Shown here: in pieces, positions 47,155 to 59,413 of the stretch
How positions within the stretch are numbered: the first letter of the stretch is position 1
Layout of the letters: every line of letters starts with the position of its first letter
Origin: Sepiola atlantica
Taxonomy: Eukaryota > Mollusca > Cephalopoda > Sepiida > Sepiolidae
NCBI GenBank assembly: GCA_963556195.1
Contig: OY744520.1
Span: 3,920,001 to 3,984,000, forward strand
Length of the DNA: 64,000 nucleotides
Direction: 5' to 3'
Made by a program: the position numbers and the translations under genes
The notes under the pieces: model-generated
Told to the model about the DNA's origin: nothing
What the model saw: the letters and a program-made list of their open reading frames with translations, nothing else
The model's database searches: none

Positions 47155-48672
47155 ATTTCCTGTTAAAATCATGACGGTGCATTATTTCTCAAATTCTTTG
47201 TTTTTTTCTCAAATTAGTACTAAACAACGTTGAAAATCGAGGAAAAAGGCACCCCCCCCCATTGGAGAAAAGTGCTCAGTCGACCCTCGAAGAGTCCATT
47301 TTTTTTCCGGTTCTGAGATATTATACGTCCCGGGGCTGGCCGGTCATAATGATGTCAACCGTGTGACTGTTTGTTGGGTACTCTCGGAGGAGTATCTGGA
47401 CATACAAACAAACAAACAAACAGACAGACAGACATACAGACAAGTGCCCTTTATATAATTTCCTGTTAAAATCATGACGGTGCATTATTTCTCAAATTCT
47501 TTGTTTTTTTCTCAAATTAGTACTAAACAACGTTGAAAATCGAGGAAAAAGGCACCCCCCCCCCATTGGAGAAAAGTGCTCAGTCGACCCTCGAAGAGTC
47601 CATTTTTTTTCCGGTTCTGAGATATTATACGTCCCGGGGCTGGCCGGTCATAATGATGTCAACCGTGTGACTGTTTGTTGGGTACTCTCGGAGGAGTATC
47701 TGGACATACAAACAAACAAACAAACAGACAGACAGACATACAGACAAGTGCCCTTTATATAATTTCCTGTTAAAATCATGACGGTGCATTATTTCTCAAA
47801 TTCTTTGTTTTTTTCTCAAATTAGTACTAAACAACGTTGAAAATCGAGGAAAAAGGCACCCCCCCATTGGAGAAAAGTGCTCAGTCGACCCTCGAAGAGT
47901 CCATTTTTTTTCCGGTTCTGAGATATTATACGTCCCGGGGCTGGCCGGTCATAATGATGTCAACCGTGTGACTGTTTGTTGGGTACTCTCGGAGGAGTAT
48001 CTGGACATACAAACAAACAAACAAACAGACAGACAGACATACAGACAAGTGCCCTTTATATAATTTCCTGTTAAAATCATGACGGTGCATTATTTCTCAA
48101 ATTCTTTGTTTTTTTCTCAAATTAGTACTAAACAACGTTAAAAATCGAGGAAAAAGGCACCCCCCCCCATTGGAGAAAAGTGCTCAGTCGACCCTCGAAG
48201 AGTCCATTTTTTTTTTCCGGTTCTGAGATATTATACGTCCCGGGGCTGGCCGGTCATAATGATGTCAACCGTGTGACTGTTTGTTGGGTACTCTCGGAGG
48301 AGTATCTGGACATACAAACAAACAAACAAACAGACAGACAGACATACAGACAAGTGCCCTTTATATAATTTCCTGTTAAAATCATGACAGTGCATTATTT
48401 CTCAAATTCTTTGTTTTTTTCTCAAATTAGTACTAAACAACGTTGAAAATCGAGGAAAAAGGCACTCCCCCCATTGGAGAAAAGTGCTCAGTCGACCCTC
48501 GAAGAGTCCATTTTTTTTCCGGTTCTGAGATATTATACGTCCCGGGGCTGGCCGGTCATAATGATGTCAACCGTGTGACTGTTTGTTGGGTACTCTCAGA
48601 GGAGTATCTGGACATACAAACAAACAAACAAACAGACAGACAAACATACAGACAAGTGCCCTTTATATAATA
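47155..48672 (+). repeat. Five near-identical 303-bp tandem repeats
   Basis: Copies start at 47155, 47458, 47762, 48063 and 48368. Each runs ATTTCCTGTTAAAATCATGA, a poly-C run of 6-9, GTCCCGGGGCTGGCCGGTCA, then (CAAA)n(CAGA)n and AAGTGCCCTTTATATAAT. Differences are almost confined to poly-C and poly-T length and a few substitutions, so the expansion is recent. Confidence 0.98.
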
Positions 48673-48950
48673 GACTAGCGGGGCTACCCGGCGTTGCTCG
48701 GGGTCATAAAAACATATATTTGAAGAAAGATCGTGTGTGTAACATCTTTATATTCAAACTTCTATGTCCGCACCCTCTCTCTATAACCGTCTCTTTATCT
48801 GCTACCTTTCTCTTCCCTGGTCGCCCCATTTCGCGCTACTTTCTAATTTTGCCTTTTGCAAAAGCTGTTTCTTCCCCACAATTTCTCCTATTACCCAGGG
48901 TAATAGTATGATATATTTCTATAAAAAGTAACACCTCTATCTGCGCCTTC
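48673..48950 (+). repeat. Unit II leader module
   Basis: GACTAGCGGGGCTACCCGGC start; near-identical to 38731-39000. Confidence 0.95.
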
Positions 48951-48957
48951 TATATAG

Positions 48958-50223
48958 GTACTTATCTTCACCCCGGTGTTCATACTATATACGTATCTAT
49001 CATCACCCCGGTGCGCATACTATATACGTACCTATCGCCGCCCCAGTGCACATACTATATACGTACCTATCGCCGCCCCGGTGCAGATACTATTTAAGTA
49101 CCTATCGCCGCCCCGTTGCGAATGCTAAATAGTACCTATCGTTGCCCCGGTGTGAATGCTAAATACATACCTATTGCGCCCCGGTGTGCATGCTACATAA
49201 GTACCTATCGCTGCCCTAGTGCGAATACTAAAGACATACCAATTGCGCCCCGGTGTGCATGCTACATAAGTACCTATCGCTGCCCTAGTGCGAATAATTA
49301 ATATGTACATATTGCCGCTTTGGTGTGAATGCTAAATACGTACCTATCGCCGGCCCAGTGCGAATGCTAAATACGTACCTATAGCCGCCCTGGTGCGAAT
49401 GCTAAATACGTACCTATAGCCGCCCCGGTGCGAATGCTAAATACGTACCTATCACCACCACGGTGCGAATGCAAAATACATAACTTTCGCTGCTCCGGTG
49501 CGTGTTATATATATGTACTGATCGCCGCCGCAGAGCGCATGCTATGTACGTACTTATTGAAGCCCATGTGTACATGCTATATACGTAGCTATCGCCACCC
49601 CTGAATTCTGAATACGTACCTATCGCCGCCCTGGTGTGGAAGCTAAATACGTACATATCGCCGCCCCGGTGCGAATGCTAAATACATACCTATCGCCACC
49701 CCGGTGTGAATTCTAAATACGTACCTATCGCCGCCCCGGTGTGAATTCTAAATACGTACCTATCGCCGCCCCGGTGCGGAAGCTAAATACGTACATATCG
49801 CCACCCTGGTGCGAATGCTAAATACATACCTATCGCTGCCCCGGTGTGAATGCTAAATACATACTTATCGCCGCCCCGGTGTGAATGCTAAATACGTACC
49901 TATCGCCGCCCCGGTGTGAATTTTAAATATGTACCTTTCGCCGCCCTGGTGTGAATTTTAAATATGTACCTTTCGCCGCCCCTATGCGCGTGCTATATAC
50001 GTACCTATCGCCGCCCCGGTGCGCGTGCTATATATGAACCGATCGCTGCCTCAGTGCGCATGCTAAATACATACCTATCACTGCCCCGGTGTGCATACTA
50101 TATACGTACTTATTACCGCCCATGTGCACATGCTATATAAGTACCTATCACCACCGCTGAATGGTAAATAAGTACCTATCGCCGCCCCGGTGTGGAAGCT
50201 AAATACGTACATATCGCCGCCCC
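48958..50223. repeat. 36-bp satellite array, unit II
   Basis: About 35 units. Unit order follows unit I closely (including odd variants such as GCGCCCCGG short units), but the 381-bp-offset duplication of unit I is absent. Confidence 0.96.
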
Positions 50224-53200
50224 TAAATTTGGGCAGTCCCCTAAAATATTTGGCCTGACCCCTAAAATTTTCCCCGTCCCCTAAATCTCTCCAACCCCTA
50301 ATTTTTCACTCTCCCCCAAACATGAGAAATATTTTGACTTCAAAACAAAAAAAAACAAAAAAATTTGGCCTGACCCCTAAAAAGTTCCGCCTGACCCCTA
50401 AAATTTTCCCGACCCTAAATGTCTCCAGCCCCCTAATTTTTCACTCTCCCCCGACCCTGAGAAATATTTTGACTTCAAAACAAAAAAAATGAAAAAAATT
50501 TGGCCTGACCCCTAAAAAGTTCGTCCTGACCCCTAAAATTTTCCCCGACCCCTGAATCTCTCCAGCCCCCTGATTTTTCACTCTCCCCCAACGATGAGAA
50601 ATATTTTGACTTCAAAACAAAAAAAAACAAAAAAATTTGGCCTGACCCCTAAAAGCTCCCGCCTGACCCCTAAAATTTTCCCCGACCCCTAAATCTCGCC
50701 AGCCCCCTACTTTTTCACGCTCCCCCAACCATGAGAAATATTTTGAGTTCAAAACAAAAAAAAACAAAAAAAAACAAAAACATTTGGCCTGACCCCTAAA
50801 AAGTTCGTCCTGACCCCTAAAATTTTCCCCGACCCCTCAATCTCTCCAGCCCCCTAATTGTTCACTCTCCCCCAACCCTGAGAAATATTTTGACTTCAAA
50901 ACCAAAAAAAACAAAAAAATTTGGCCTGACCCCTAAAAGAGTTCGCCTGACCCCTAAAATTTTCCCCGACCCCTAAATCTCGCCAGCCCCCTAATTTTTA
51001 ACTTTCCCCCAACCATGAGAAATATTTTGACTTCAAAACCCAAAAAAAACAAAAAAATTTGGCCTGACCCCTAAAAAGTTCGTCCTGACCCCTAAAATTT
51101 TCCCCGACCCCTAAATCTCTCCAGCCCCCTAATTTTTCACTCTCCCCCAACCATGAGAAATATTTTGACTTCAAAACCAAAAAAAAAAAAAATTTGGCCT
51201 GACCCCTAAAAAGTTCGTACTGACCCCTAAAATTTTCCCCGACCCCTAAATCTCTCCCGCCCCCTAATTTTTCACTCTCTCCCAACTATGAGAAATATTT
51301 TGACTTCAAAACCAAAAAAAATAAAAAAATTTGGCCTGACCCCTAAAAAGTTCGTCCTGACCCCTAAAATTTTCCCCGACCCCTAAATCTCTCCAGCCCC
51401 TAATTTTTCACTCTCCCCCAACGATGAGAAATATTTTGACTTCAAAACCAAAAAAAAACAAAAAGATTTGGCCTGACCCGTAAAAAGTTCGTCCTGACCC
51501 CTAAAATTTTCCCCGACCCCTATATCTCTCCAGCCCCCTTATTTTTCACTCTCCCCCAACCATCAGAAATATTTTGACTACAAAACTAAAAAAAAACAAA
51601 AAAATTTGGCCTGACCCCTAAAAAGTTCGTCCTGACCCCTAAAATTTTCCCCGACCCCTAAATCTCTCCAGCCCCCTAATTTTTCACTCTCTCCCAACCC
51701 TGAGAAATATTTTGACTTCAAAACAAAAAAAAACAAAAAAATTTGGCCTGACCCCTAAAAAGTTCGTCCTGACCCCTAAAATTTTCCCCGACCCCTAAAT
51801 TATTCCAGCCCCCCTAATTTTTCACTCTCTCCCAACCATGAGATATATTTTGACTTCAAAACCAAAAAAAACAAAAAAATTTGGCCTGACCCCTAAAAAG
51901 TTCGTCCTGACCCCTAAAATTTTCCCCGACCCCTAAATCTCTCCAGCCCCCTAATTTTTCACTCTCCCCCAACCATGAGAAATATTTTGAGTTCAAAACC
52001 AAAAAAAACAAAAAAAATTGGCCTGACCCAAAAAAGTTCGTCCTGTCCCCTAAAATTTTCCCCGACCCCTAAATCTCTCCAGCCCCCTAATTTTTCACTC
52101 TCCCCCAACCATGAGAAATATTTTGAGTTCAAAACCAAAACAAAGAAAAAAATTTGGCCTGACCCCTAAAAAGTTCGTCCTGACCCCTAAAATTTTCCCC
52201 GACCCCTAAATCTCTCCAGGCCCCTAATTTATCACTCTCTCCCAACCATGAGAAATATTTTGACTTCAAAACCAAAAAAAACAAAAAAATTTGGCCTGAC
52301 CCCTAAAAAGTTCGTCCTGACCCCAAAAATTTTCCCCGACCCCTAAATCTCTCCAGCCCCCTAATTTTTCACTCTCCCCCAACCCTAAGAAATATTTTGA
52401 CTTCAAAACCAAAAAAAACAAAAAGATTTGGCCTGACCCCTAAAAAGTTCGTCGTGACCCCTAAAATTTTCCCCGACCCCTAAATCTCTCCAGCCCCCTA
52501 ATTTTTAATTCTCCCCCAACCATGAGATATATTTTGACTTCAAAACCAAAAAAAACAAAAAAATTCGGCCTGACCCCTAAAAAGTTCGTCCTGACCCCTA
52601 AAATTTTCCCCGACCCCTAAATCTCTCCAGCCCCCTAATTTTTCACTCTCCCCCAACCATGAGATATATTTTGACTTCAAAACCAAAAAAACAAAAAAAT
52701 TTGGCCTGACCCCTAAAAAGTTCGTCCTGACCCCTAAAATTTTCCCCGACCCCTAAATCTCTCCAGCCCCCTTATTTTTCACTCTCCCCCAACCATGAGA
52801 AATATTTTGACTTCAAAACCAAAAAAAAACAAAAAAATTTGGCCTGTTCCTTAAAAAGTTCGTCCTGACCCCTAAAATTTTCCCCGACCCCTAAATCTCT
52901 CCAGCCCCCTTATTTTTCACTCTCCCCCAACCATGAGAAATATTTTGAGTTCAAAACCAAAAAAAAAAAAAAAATTGGCCTGACCCCTAAAAAGTGCGTC
53001 CTGACCCCTAAAATTTTCCCCGACCCCTAAATCTCTCCAGCCCCCTTATTTTTCACTCTCCCCCAACCATGAGAAATATTTTGACTTCAAAACAAAAGAA
53101 AACAAAAAACAATTTGGCCTGACCCCTAAAAAGTTCGTCCTGACCCCTAAAATTTTCCCCGACCCCTAAATCTCTCCAGCCCCCTAATTTTTCACTCTCC

Positions 53201-54441
53201 CCCAACCATGAGAAATATTTTGAGTTCAAAACCAAAAAAAAGAAAAAAATTTGGCCTGACCCCTAAAAAGTTCGTCTTGACCCCTAAAATTTTCCCCGAC
53301 CCCTAAATCTCTCCAGCCCCCTTATTTTTCACTCTCCCCCAACCATGAGAAATATTTTGAGTTCAAAACAAAAATAACAAAAAAATTTGGCCTGAACCCT
53401 AAAAAGTTCGGCCTGACCCCTAAAAATTTCTTGGACCCTTCAATATCTCTAGCCCCTTATTTTTTCATTCTCCCCAACCCTGAGAAATATTTTGACTTCA
53501 AAACAAAAACAAACAAAAAGATTTGGCCTGACCCGTAAAAAGTTCGTCCTGACCCCTAAAATTTTCCCCGACCCCTAAATCTCTCCAGCCCCCTAATTTT
53601 TCACTCTCCCCCAACCATGAGATATATTTTGACTTCAAAACCAAAAAAACAAAAAAATTTGGCCTGACCCCTAAAAAGTTCGTCCTGACCCCTAAAATTT
53701 TCCCCGACCCCTAAATCTCTCCAGCCCCCTTATTTTTCACTCTCCCCAACCATGAGAAATATTTTGACTTCAAAACCAAAAAAAAACAAAAAAATTTGGC
53801 CTGTCCCTAAAAAGTTCGTCCTGACCCCTAAAATTTTCCCCGACCCCTAAATCTCTCCAGCCCCCTTATTTTTCACTCTCCCCCAACCATGAGAAATATT
53901 TTGAGTTCAAAACCAAAAAAAAAAAAAAAATTTGGCCTGACCCCTAAAAAGTTCGTCTTGACCCCTAAAATTTTCCCCGACCCCTAAATCTCTCCAGCAC
54001 CCTTATTTTTCACTCTCCCCCAACCATGAGAAATATTTTGACTTCAAAACAAAAGAAAACAAAAAACAATTTGGCCTGACCCCTAAAAAGTTCGTCCTGA
54101 CCCCTAAAATTTTCCCCGACCCCTAAATCTCTCCAGCCCCCTAATTTTTCACTCTCCCCCAACCATGAGAAATATTTTGAGTTCAAAACCAAAATAAAAA
54201 AAAAATTTGGCCTGAACCCTAAAAAGTTCGGCCTGACCCCTAAAAATTTCCCGGACCCTTCAATATCTCTAGCCCCTTATTTTTTCATTCTCCCCAACCC
54301 TAAGAAATATTTTGAGTTCAAAACCAAAAAAAACCAAAAAGATTTAGCCTGACCCCTAAAAAGTTCGGCCTGACCCCTCAATCTCTCCAGCCCCTAATTT
54401 TTCACTCTCCCCCAACCCTGAAAAATATTTTGAGTTCAAAA
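50224..54441. repeat. 136-bp satellite array, unit II
   Basis: About 31 units. A block of about seven units near 52.6-53.4 kb is repeated about 957 bp later (53.57-54.19 kb) with shared private variants such as AAAAGAAAACAAAAAACAAT. Confidence 0.96.
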
Positions 54442-54448
54442 CAAAAGC

Positions 54449-55830
54449 ATAATGCAGCATAATTATTTTTCTTCTTACTTTACTTATTGAGACGTTATTT
54501 AACATGTATACAAATATTAGTGAAAACAATGGCGGAGCATAATTATTTTTCTTCTTACTTTACTTATTGAGACGTTATTTAATATGTATACAAATATTAG
54601 TGAAAACAGTGGTGGAGCATAATTATTTCTCTTACTTTATATATTGAGACGTTATTTAGCATGTATACAAATATTAGTGAACACAATGGTGGAGCATAAT
54701 TATTTCTCTACTTACTTTACTTATTGACACGTTATTTAACATGTATACAAATATAAGTGAAAACAATGGTGGAGCATAATTATTTTTCTTTTTACTTTAC
54801 TTAGTGAGACGTTATTTAACATGTATACAAATAGTAGTGAAAACAGTGGTGGAGCATAATTATTTATCTTCTTTCTTTACTTATTGACACGTTATTTAAC
54901 ATGTATACAAATATAAGTGAAAACAATGGTGGAGCATAATTATTTCTCTTCTTTCTTTACTTATTGACACGTTATTTAACATGTATACAAATATTAGTGA
55001 AAACAGTGGTGGAGCATAATTATTTCTCTTCTTACTTTACTTATTGACACGTTATTTAACATGTATACAAATATTAGTGAAAACAATGGCGGAGCATAAT
55101 TATTTCTCTTCTTTCTTTACTTATTGACACGTTATTTAACATGTATACAAATATAAGTGAAAACAATGGTGGAGCATAATTATTTCTCTTCTTTCTTTAC
55201 TTATTGACACGTTATTTAACATGTATACAAATATTAGTGAAAACAGTGGTGGAGCATAATTATTTCTCTTCTTACTTTACTTATTGACACGTTATTTAAC
55301 ATGTATACAAATATTAGTGAAAACAATGGCGGAGCATAATTATTTCTCTTCTTTCTTTACTTATTGACACGTTATTTAACATGTATACAAATATTAGTGA
55401 AAACAATGGCGGAGCATAATTTTGCTCTAGTTACTTTACTTATTGACACGTTATTTAACATGTATACAAATATTAGTGAAAACAATGGCGGAGCATAATT
55501 TTTCTGTTTTTACTTACTTATTGACACGTTATTTAACATGTATACAAATATTAGTGAAAACAATGGCGGAGCATAATTTTTCTCTTACTTTACTTATTGA
55601 CACGTTATTTAACAGGTATACAAATATTAGTGAAAACAATGGCGGAGCATAATTTTTCTGTTTTTACTTACTTATTGTACACGTTATTTAACATGTATAC
55701 AAATATTAGTGAAAACAATGGCGGAGCATAATTTTTCTCTTCTTATTTTACTTATTTAGACGTTATTTAATATGTATACAAATATTAGTGAAAACAATGG
55801 TGGTGCATAATTGTTTATTACTTTAATTTC
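54449..55830. repeat. 80-bp satellite array, unit II
   Basis: About 17 units. A three-unit (240-bp) higher-order block at 54901-55140 recurs at 55141-55380, told by the order ATAAG/CAATGGTGG, ATTAG/CAGTGGTGG, ATTAG/CAATGGCGG. Confidence 0.97.
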
Positions 55831-56100
55831 ACTGATAATACACTAACTTCACACCTCTCAAAAAGGAGGAGGTAATACTTGGGAGGATGGTATCATGTCA
55901 ACAGAAGAAATGCGGTTAGTATAAGCAACTCTTGCTTCACTATAAACTGTTGTTCAAAAAAGTGCCGTTATTGATTAAACAACACTTGCGTCACTATAAA
56001 CGCATGTTTCAAAAAATGCCGTTAGAAGTTAAGCAACCCTTGCTTCACTATAAACCAATGTTCAAAAAAGTGCCGTTAGGGATTTCCTCTGACGTCATTT
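55831..56100. repeat. 57-bp module, unit II
   Basis: Link sequence with CTCTCAAAAAGGAGGAGG, about three 57-bp units and TCTGACGTCA (octamer 56090-56097). Confidence 0.9.
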
Positions 56101-56470
56101 CCTGTTAAAAGCGTTACGATGATAGCATTTTTTTTTCTCAAATTAGTACTAAACAAGTAGTTGAAAAAGCCCCCCCCCCCGAAGAGTCAATTTTTTTTTC
56201 CGACACTCCCCCCTCCCATAATTTCGCCTGACGCGCCGCTCCCCCAAATTTGGCGAATGCCGACACCCCCCCCTAATTTGCCCTGAAGCAGTCACATCGC
56301 CGCACTATCTCCACAACTCTCAAAAAGGAGGAGGTAATGCCTAAGAGGGTGGTATCATAACAACAGAACGGGCGTAGGGGAGGAAGGGAAGGTAGAAAGG
56401 GTGGGAGTGAGAGGGAAAGAAGAGTTTTAGTGTGAGGGATTTTCTTCCCTACACTCTTTTCCTCTGACGT
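56101..56470. repeat. Rearranged 303-bp and 46-bp module remnants, unit II
   Basis: A deleted 303-bp piece (56101-56200), a short 46-bp satellite block (56205-56300), another CTCTCAAAAAGGAGGAGG link (56317) and a purine-rich patch, ending in TCTGACGTCA (octamer 56465-56472). Confidence 0.8.
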
Positions 56471-56732
56471 CATTTCCTGTTAAATAAAAGCGTGACTTTG
56501 CATATTTCTAAAATTATACATGATAGCATTGTTTTTTCTCAAATTAGTACTAAACAACGTTGAAAATCGAGGAAAAAAGCACACCCCCATTGGAGAAAAG
56601 TGCTTAGTCGACCCCCAAAGAGTCAATTTCTATTTCCGGTTCTGAGATATTACACGCCCCGGGGCTGGCCGGTCATGATGATGTCAACCGTGTGACTGTT
56701 TGTTGGGTCCTCTCGGAGGAGTATCTGGACAT

Positions 56733-56772
<40 letters not shown>

Positions 56773-56790
56773 CTGCCCTTTATATAGGAG
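56471..56790 (+). repeat. Single diverged 303-bp unit, unit II
   Basis: Contains CCCGGGGCTGGCCGGTCATG and a (CAGA)n tail, then CTGCCCTTTATATAGGAG. It is more diverged than the five copies in unit I. Confidence 0.93.
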
Positions 56791-57058
56791 ACTAGCAGGG
56801 CTACCCGGCGTTGCTCGGGGTCATAAAAACATATATTTGAAGAAAGATCGTGTGTGTAACATCTTTATATTCAAACTTCTATGTCCGCCCCCTCTCTCTA
56901 TAGCCGTCTCTTTATCTGCTACCTTTCTCTTTCCTGGTCGCCCCATTTCGCCGCTACTTTCTAATTTTGCCTTTTGCAAAAGCTGTTTCTTCCCCACCAT
57001 TTCTCCTATTGCCCAAGGTAATAGTATGACATATTTCTATAAAAAGTAACACCTCTAT
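56791..57058 (+). repeat. Unit III leader module
   Basis: ACTAGCAGGGCTACCCGGCG start, near-identical to units I and II. Confidence 0.95.
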
Positions 57059-57065
57059 CTGCGGC

Positions 57066-58340
57066 TTCTATATAGGTACTTATCACCACCCCGGTGTTCA
57101 TACTATATACGTATCTATCATAACCCCGGTGCGCATACTATATACGTACCTATCGCCGCCCCAGTGCACATACTATATACGTACCTATCGCCGCCCCGGT
57201 GCAGATACTATTTAAGTACCTATCGCCGCCGCGTTGCAAATGGTAAATAATACCTATCGTTGCCCCGGTGTGAATGCTAAATACATACCTATTGCGCCCC
57301 GGTGTGCATGCTACATAAGTACCTATCGCTGCCCTAGTGCGAATACTAAAGACATACCAATTGCGCCCCGGTGTGCAGGCTACATAAGTACCTATCGCTG
57401 CCCTAGTGCGAATAATTAATATGTACATATTGCCGCTTTGGTGTGAATGCTAAATACGTACCTATCGCCGGCCCAGTGCGAATGCTAAATACGTACCTAT
57501 AGCCGCCCTGGTGCGAATGCAAAATACGTACCTATAGCCGCCCCAGTGCGAATGCTAAATACATACCTATCACCACTACGGTGCGAATGCTAAATACATA
57601 CCTTTCGCCGCCCTGGTGCGCGTGCAATATATGTACTGATCGCCGCCGCATAGCGCATGCTATGTACGTACTTATTGCTGCCCATGTGTACATGCTATAT
57701 ACGTAGCTATCGCCACCCCTGAATTCTGAATACGTACCTATCGCCGCCCTGGTGTGGAAGCTAAATACGTACATATCGCCGCCCCGGTGCGAATACTAAA
57801 TACATACCTATCGCCGCCCTGGTGTGAATTCTAAATACATACCTATTGCCGCCCCGGTGTGAATTCTAAATACGTACCTATCGCCGCCCCGGTGCGGAAG
57901 CTAGATACGTGCATATCGCTGCCCCAGTGCGAATGCTAAATACATACCTATCGCTGCCCCGGTGTGAATGCTAAATACATACCTATCGCCGCCGCAGCGT
58001 GAATGCTAAATACGTACATATCGCCGCCCCGGTGTGAATTTTAAATATGTACCTTTCGCCGCCCAGTGTGAATTTTAAATATGTACCTTTCGCCGCCCCT
58101 GTGCGCGTGCTATATACGTATTTATCGCCGCCCCGGTGCACGTGCTACATATGAACCGATCGCTGCCTCAGTGCGCATGCTAAATACATACCTATCACTG
58201 CCCCGGTGTGCATACTATATACGTACTTATTACCGCCCATGTGCACATGCTATATAAGTACCTATCACCACCGCTGAATGCTAAATAAGTACCTATCGCC
58301 GCCCCGGTGTGGAAGCTAAATACGTACATATCGCCGCCCC
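57066..58340. repeat. 36-bp satellite array, unit III
   Basis: About 35 units in the same variant order as unit II. Confidence 0.96.
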
Positions 58341-59413
58341 TAAATTTGGGCAGACCCTAAAAAATTTGGCCTGACACCTAAAATTTTCCCCGTCCCCTAA
58401 ATCTCTCCAGCCCCTAATTTTTCACTCTCCCCCAACCATGAGAAATATTTTGACTTCAAAACAAAAAAAAACAAAAAAATTTGGCCTGACCCCTAAAAAG
58501 TTCCGCCTGACCCCTAAAATTTTCCCGACCCTAAATGTCTCCAGCCCCCTTAATTTTTCACTCTCCCCCAACCATGAGAAATATTTTGACTTCAAAACCA
58601 AAAAAAAGAAAAAAATTTGGCCTGACCCCTAAAAAGTTCGCCCTGACCCCTAAAATTTTCCCCGACCAGTAAATCTCTCCAGCCCCCTAATTGTTCACTC
58701 TCCCCCAACCCTGAGAAATATTTTAAGTTCAAAACCAAAAAAAAACAAAAAAATTTGGCCTGACCCCTAAAAAGTTCCGCCTGACCCCTAAAATTTTCCC
58801 CGACCCCTAAATCTCTCTAGCCCCCTAATTTTTCACTCTCCCGCAACCATGAGAAATATTGTGACTTCAAAACAAAAAAAAACAAAAAAATTTGGCCTGA
58901 CCCCTAAAAAGTTCGTCCTGACCCCTAAAATATTCCCCGACCCCTAAATCTCTCCAGCCCCCTCATTTTTCACTCTCCCACAACCATGAGATATATTTTG
59001 ACTTCAAAACAAAAAAAAACAAAAAAATTTGGCCTGACCCCTAAAAAGTTCGTCCTGACCCCTAAAATTTTCCCGGACCCCTAAATCTCTCCAGCCCCCT
59101 AATTTTTCACTCTCCCCCACCCATAGGATATATTTTGAATTCAAAACAAAAAAAAAACAAAAAAATTTGGCCTGACCCCTGAAAAGTTCGTCCTGACCCC
59201 TAAAATTTTCCCCGACCCCTAAATCTCTCCAGCCCTCCTAATATTTCACTCACCTCCAACCCTGAGAAATATTTTGACTTCAAAACAAAAAAAAACAAAA
59301 AAATTTGGCCTGACCCCTAAAAAGTTCGTCCTGACCCCTAAAATTTTCCCCGACACCTAAATCTCTCCAGCCCCCTAATTTTTCACTCTCCCACAACACT
59401 GAGAAATATTTTG
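58341..59413. repeat. 136-bp satellite array, unit III, truncated
   Basis: About eight units. It ends abruptly at GAGAAATATTTTG, after which ATAACTACTTACC resumes non-satellite DNA. Confidence 0.95.

Larger units (their letters stand above)
38731..59413. repeat. Composite higher-order satellite array, three units
   Basis: The same ordered modules recur: leader, 36-bp array, 136-bp array, 80-bp array, 57-bp array, 46-bp array, 303-bp unit. Unit I is 38731-48672 (about 9.9 kb, with an internal re-duplication of the 80/57/46-bp modules and a SINE-bearing insertion), unit II 48673-56790 (about 8.1 kb), and unit III 56791-59413 (ends inside the 136-bp array). Corresponding leader modules are nearly identical between units, so the units are recent copies. 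No protein-coding gene is supported anywhere in the array. Confidence 0.92.

Noticed and set aside
47155..48672. CRISPR-like array (regular repeats)
   Set aside because: Units are wholly repeated with no unique spacers, and the sequence is from an animal genome.
41291..54192. 60-95 aa frames in the 136-bp arrays
   Set aside because: Translations of satellite monomers; the monomer length is not a multiple of three, so no frame persists.
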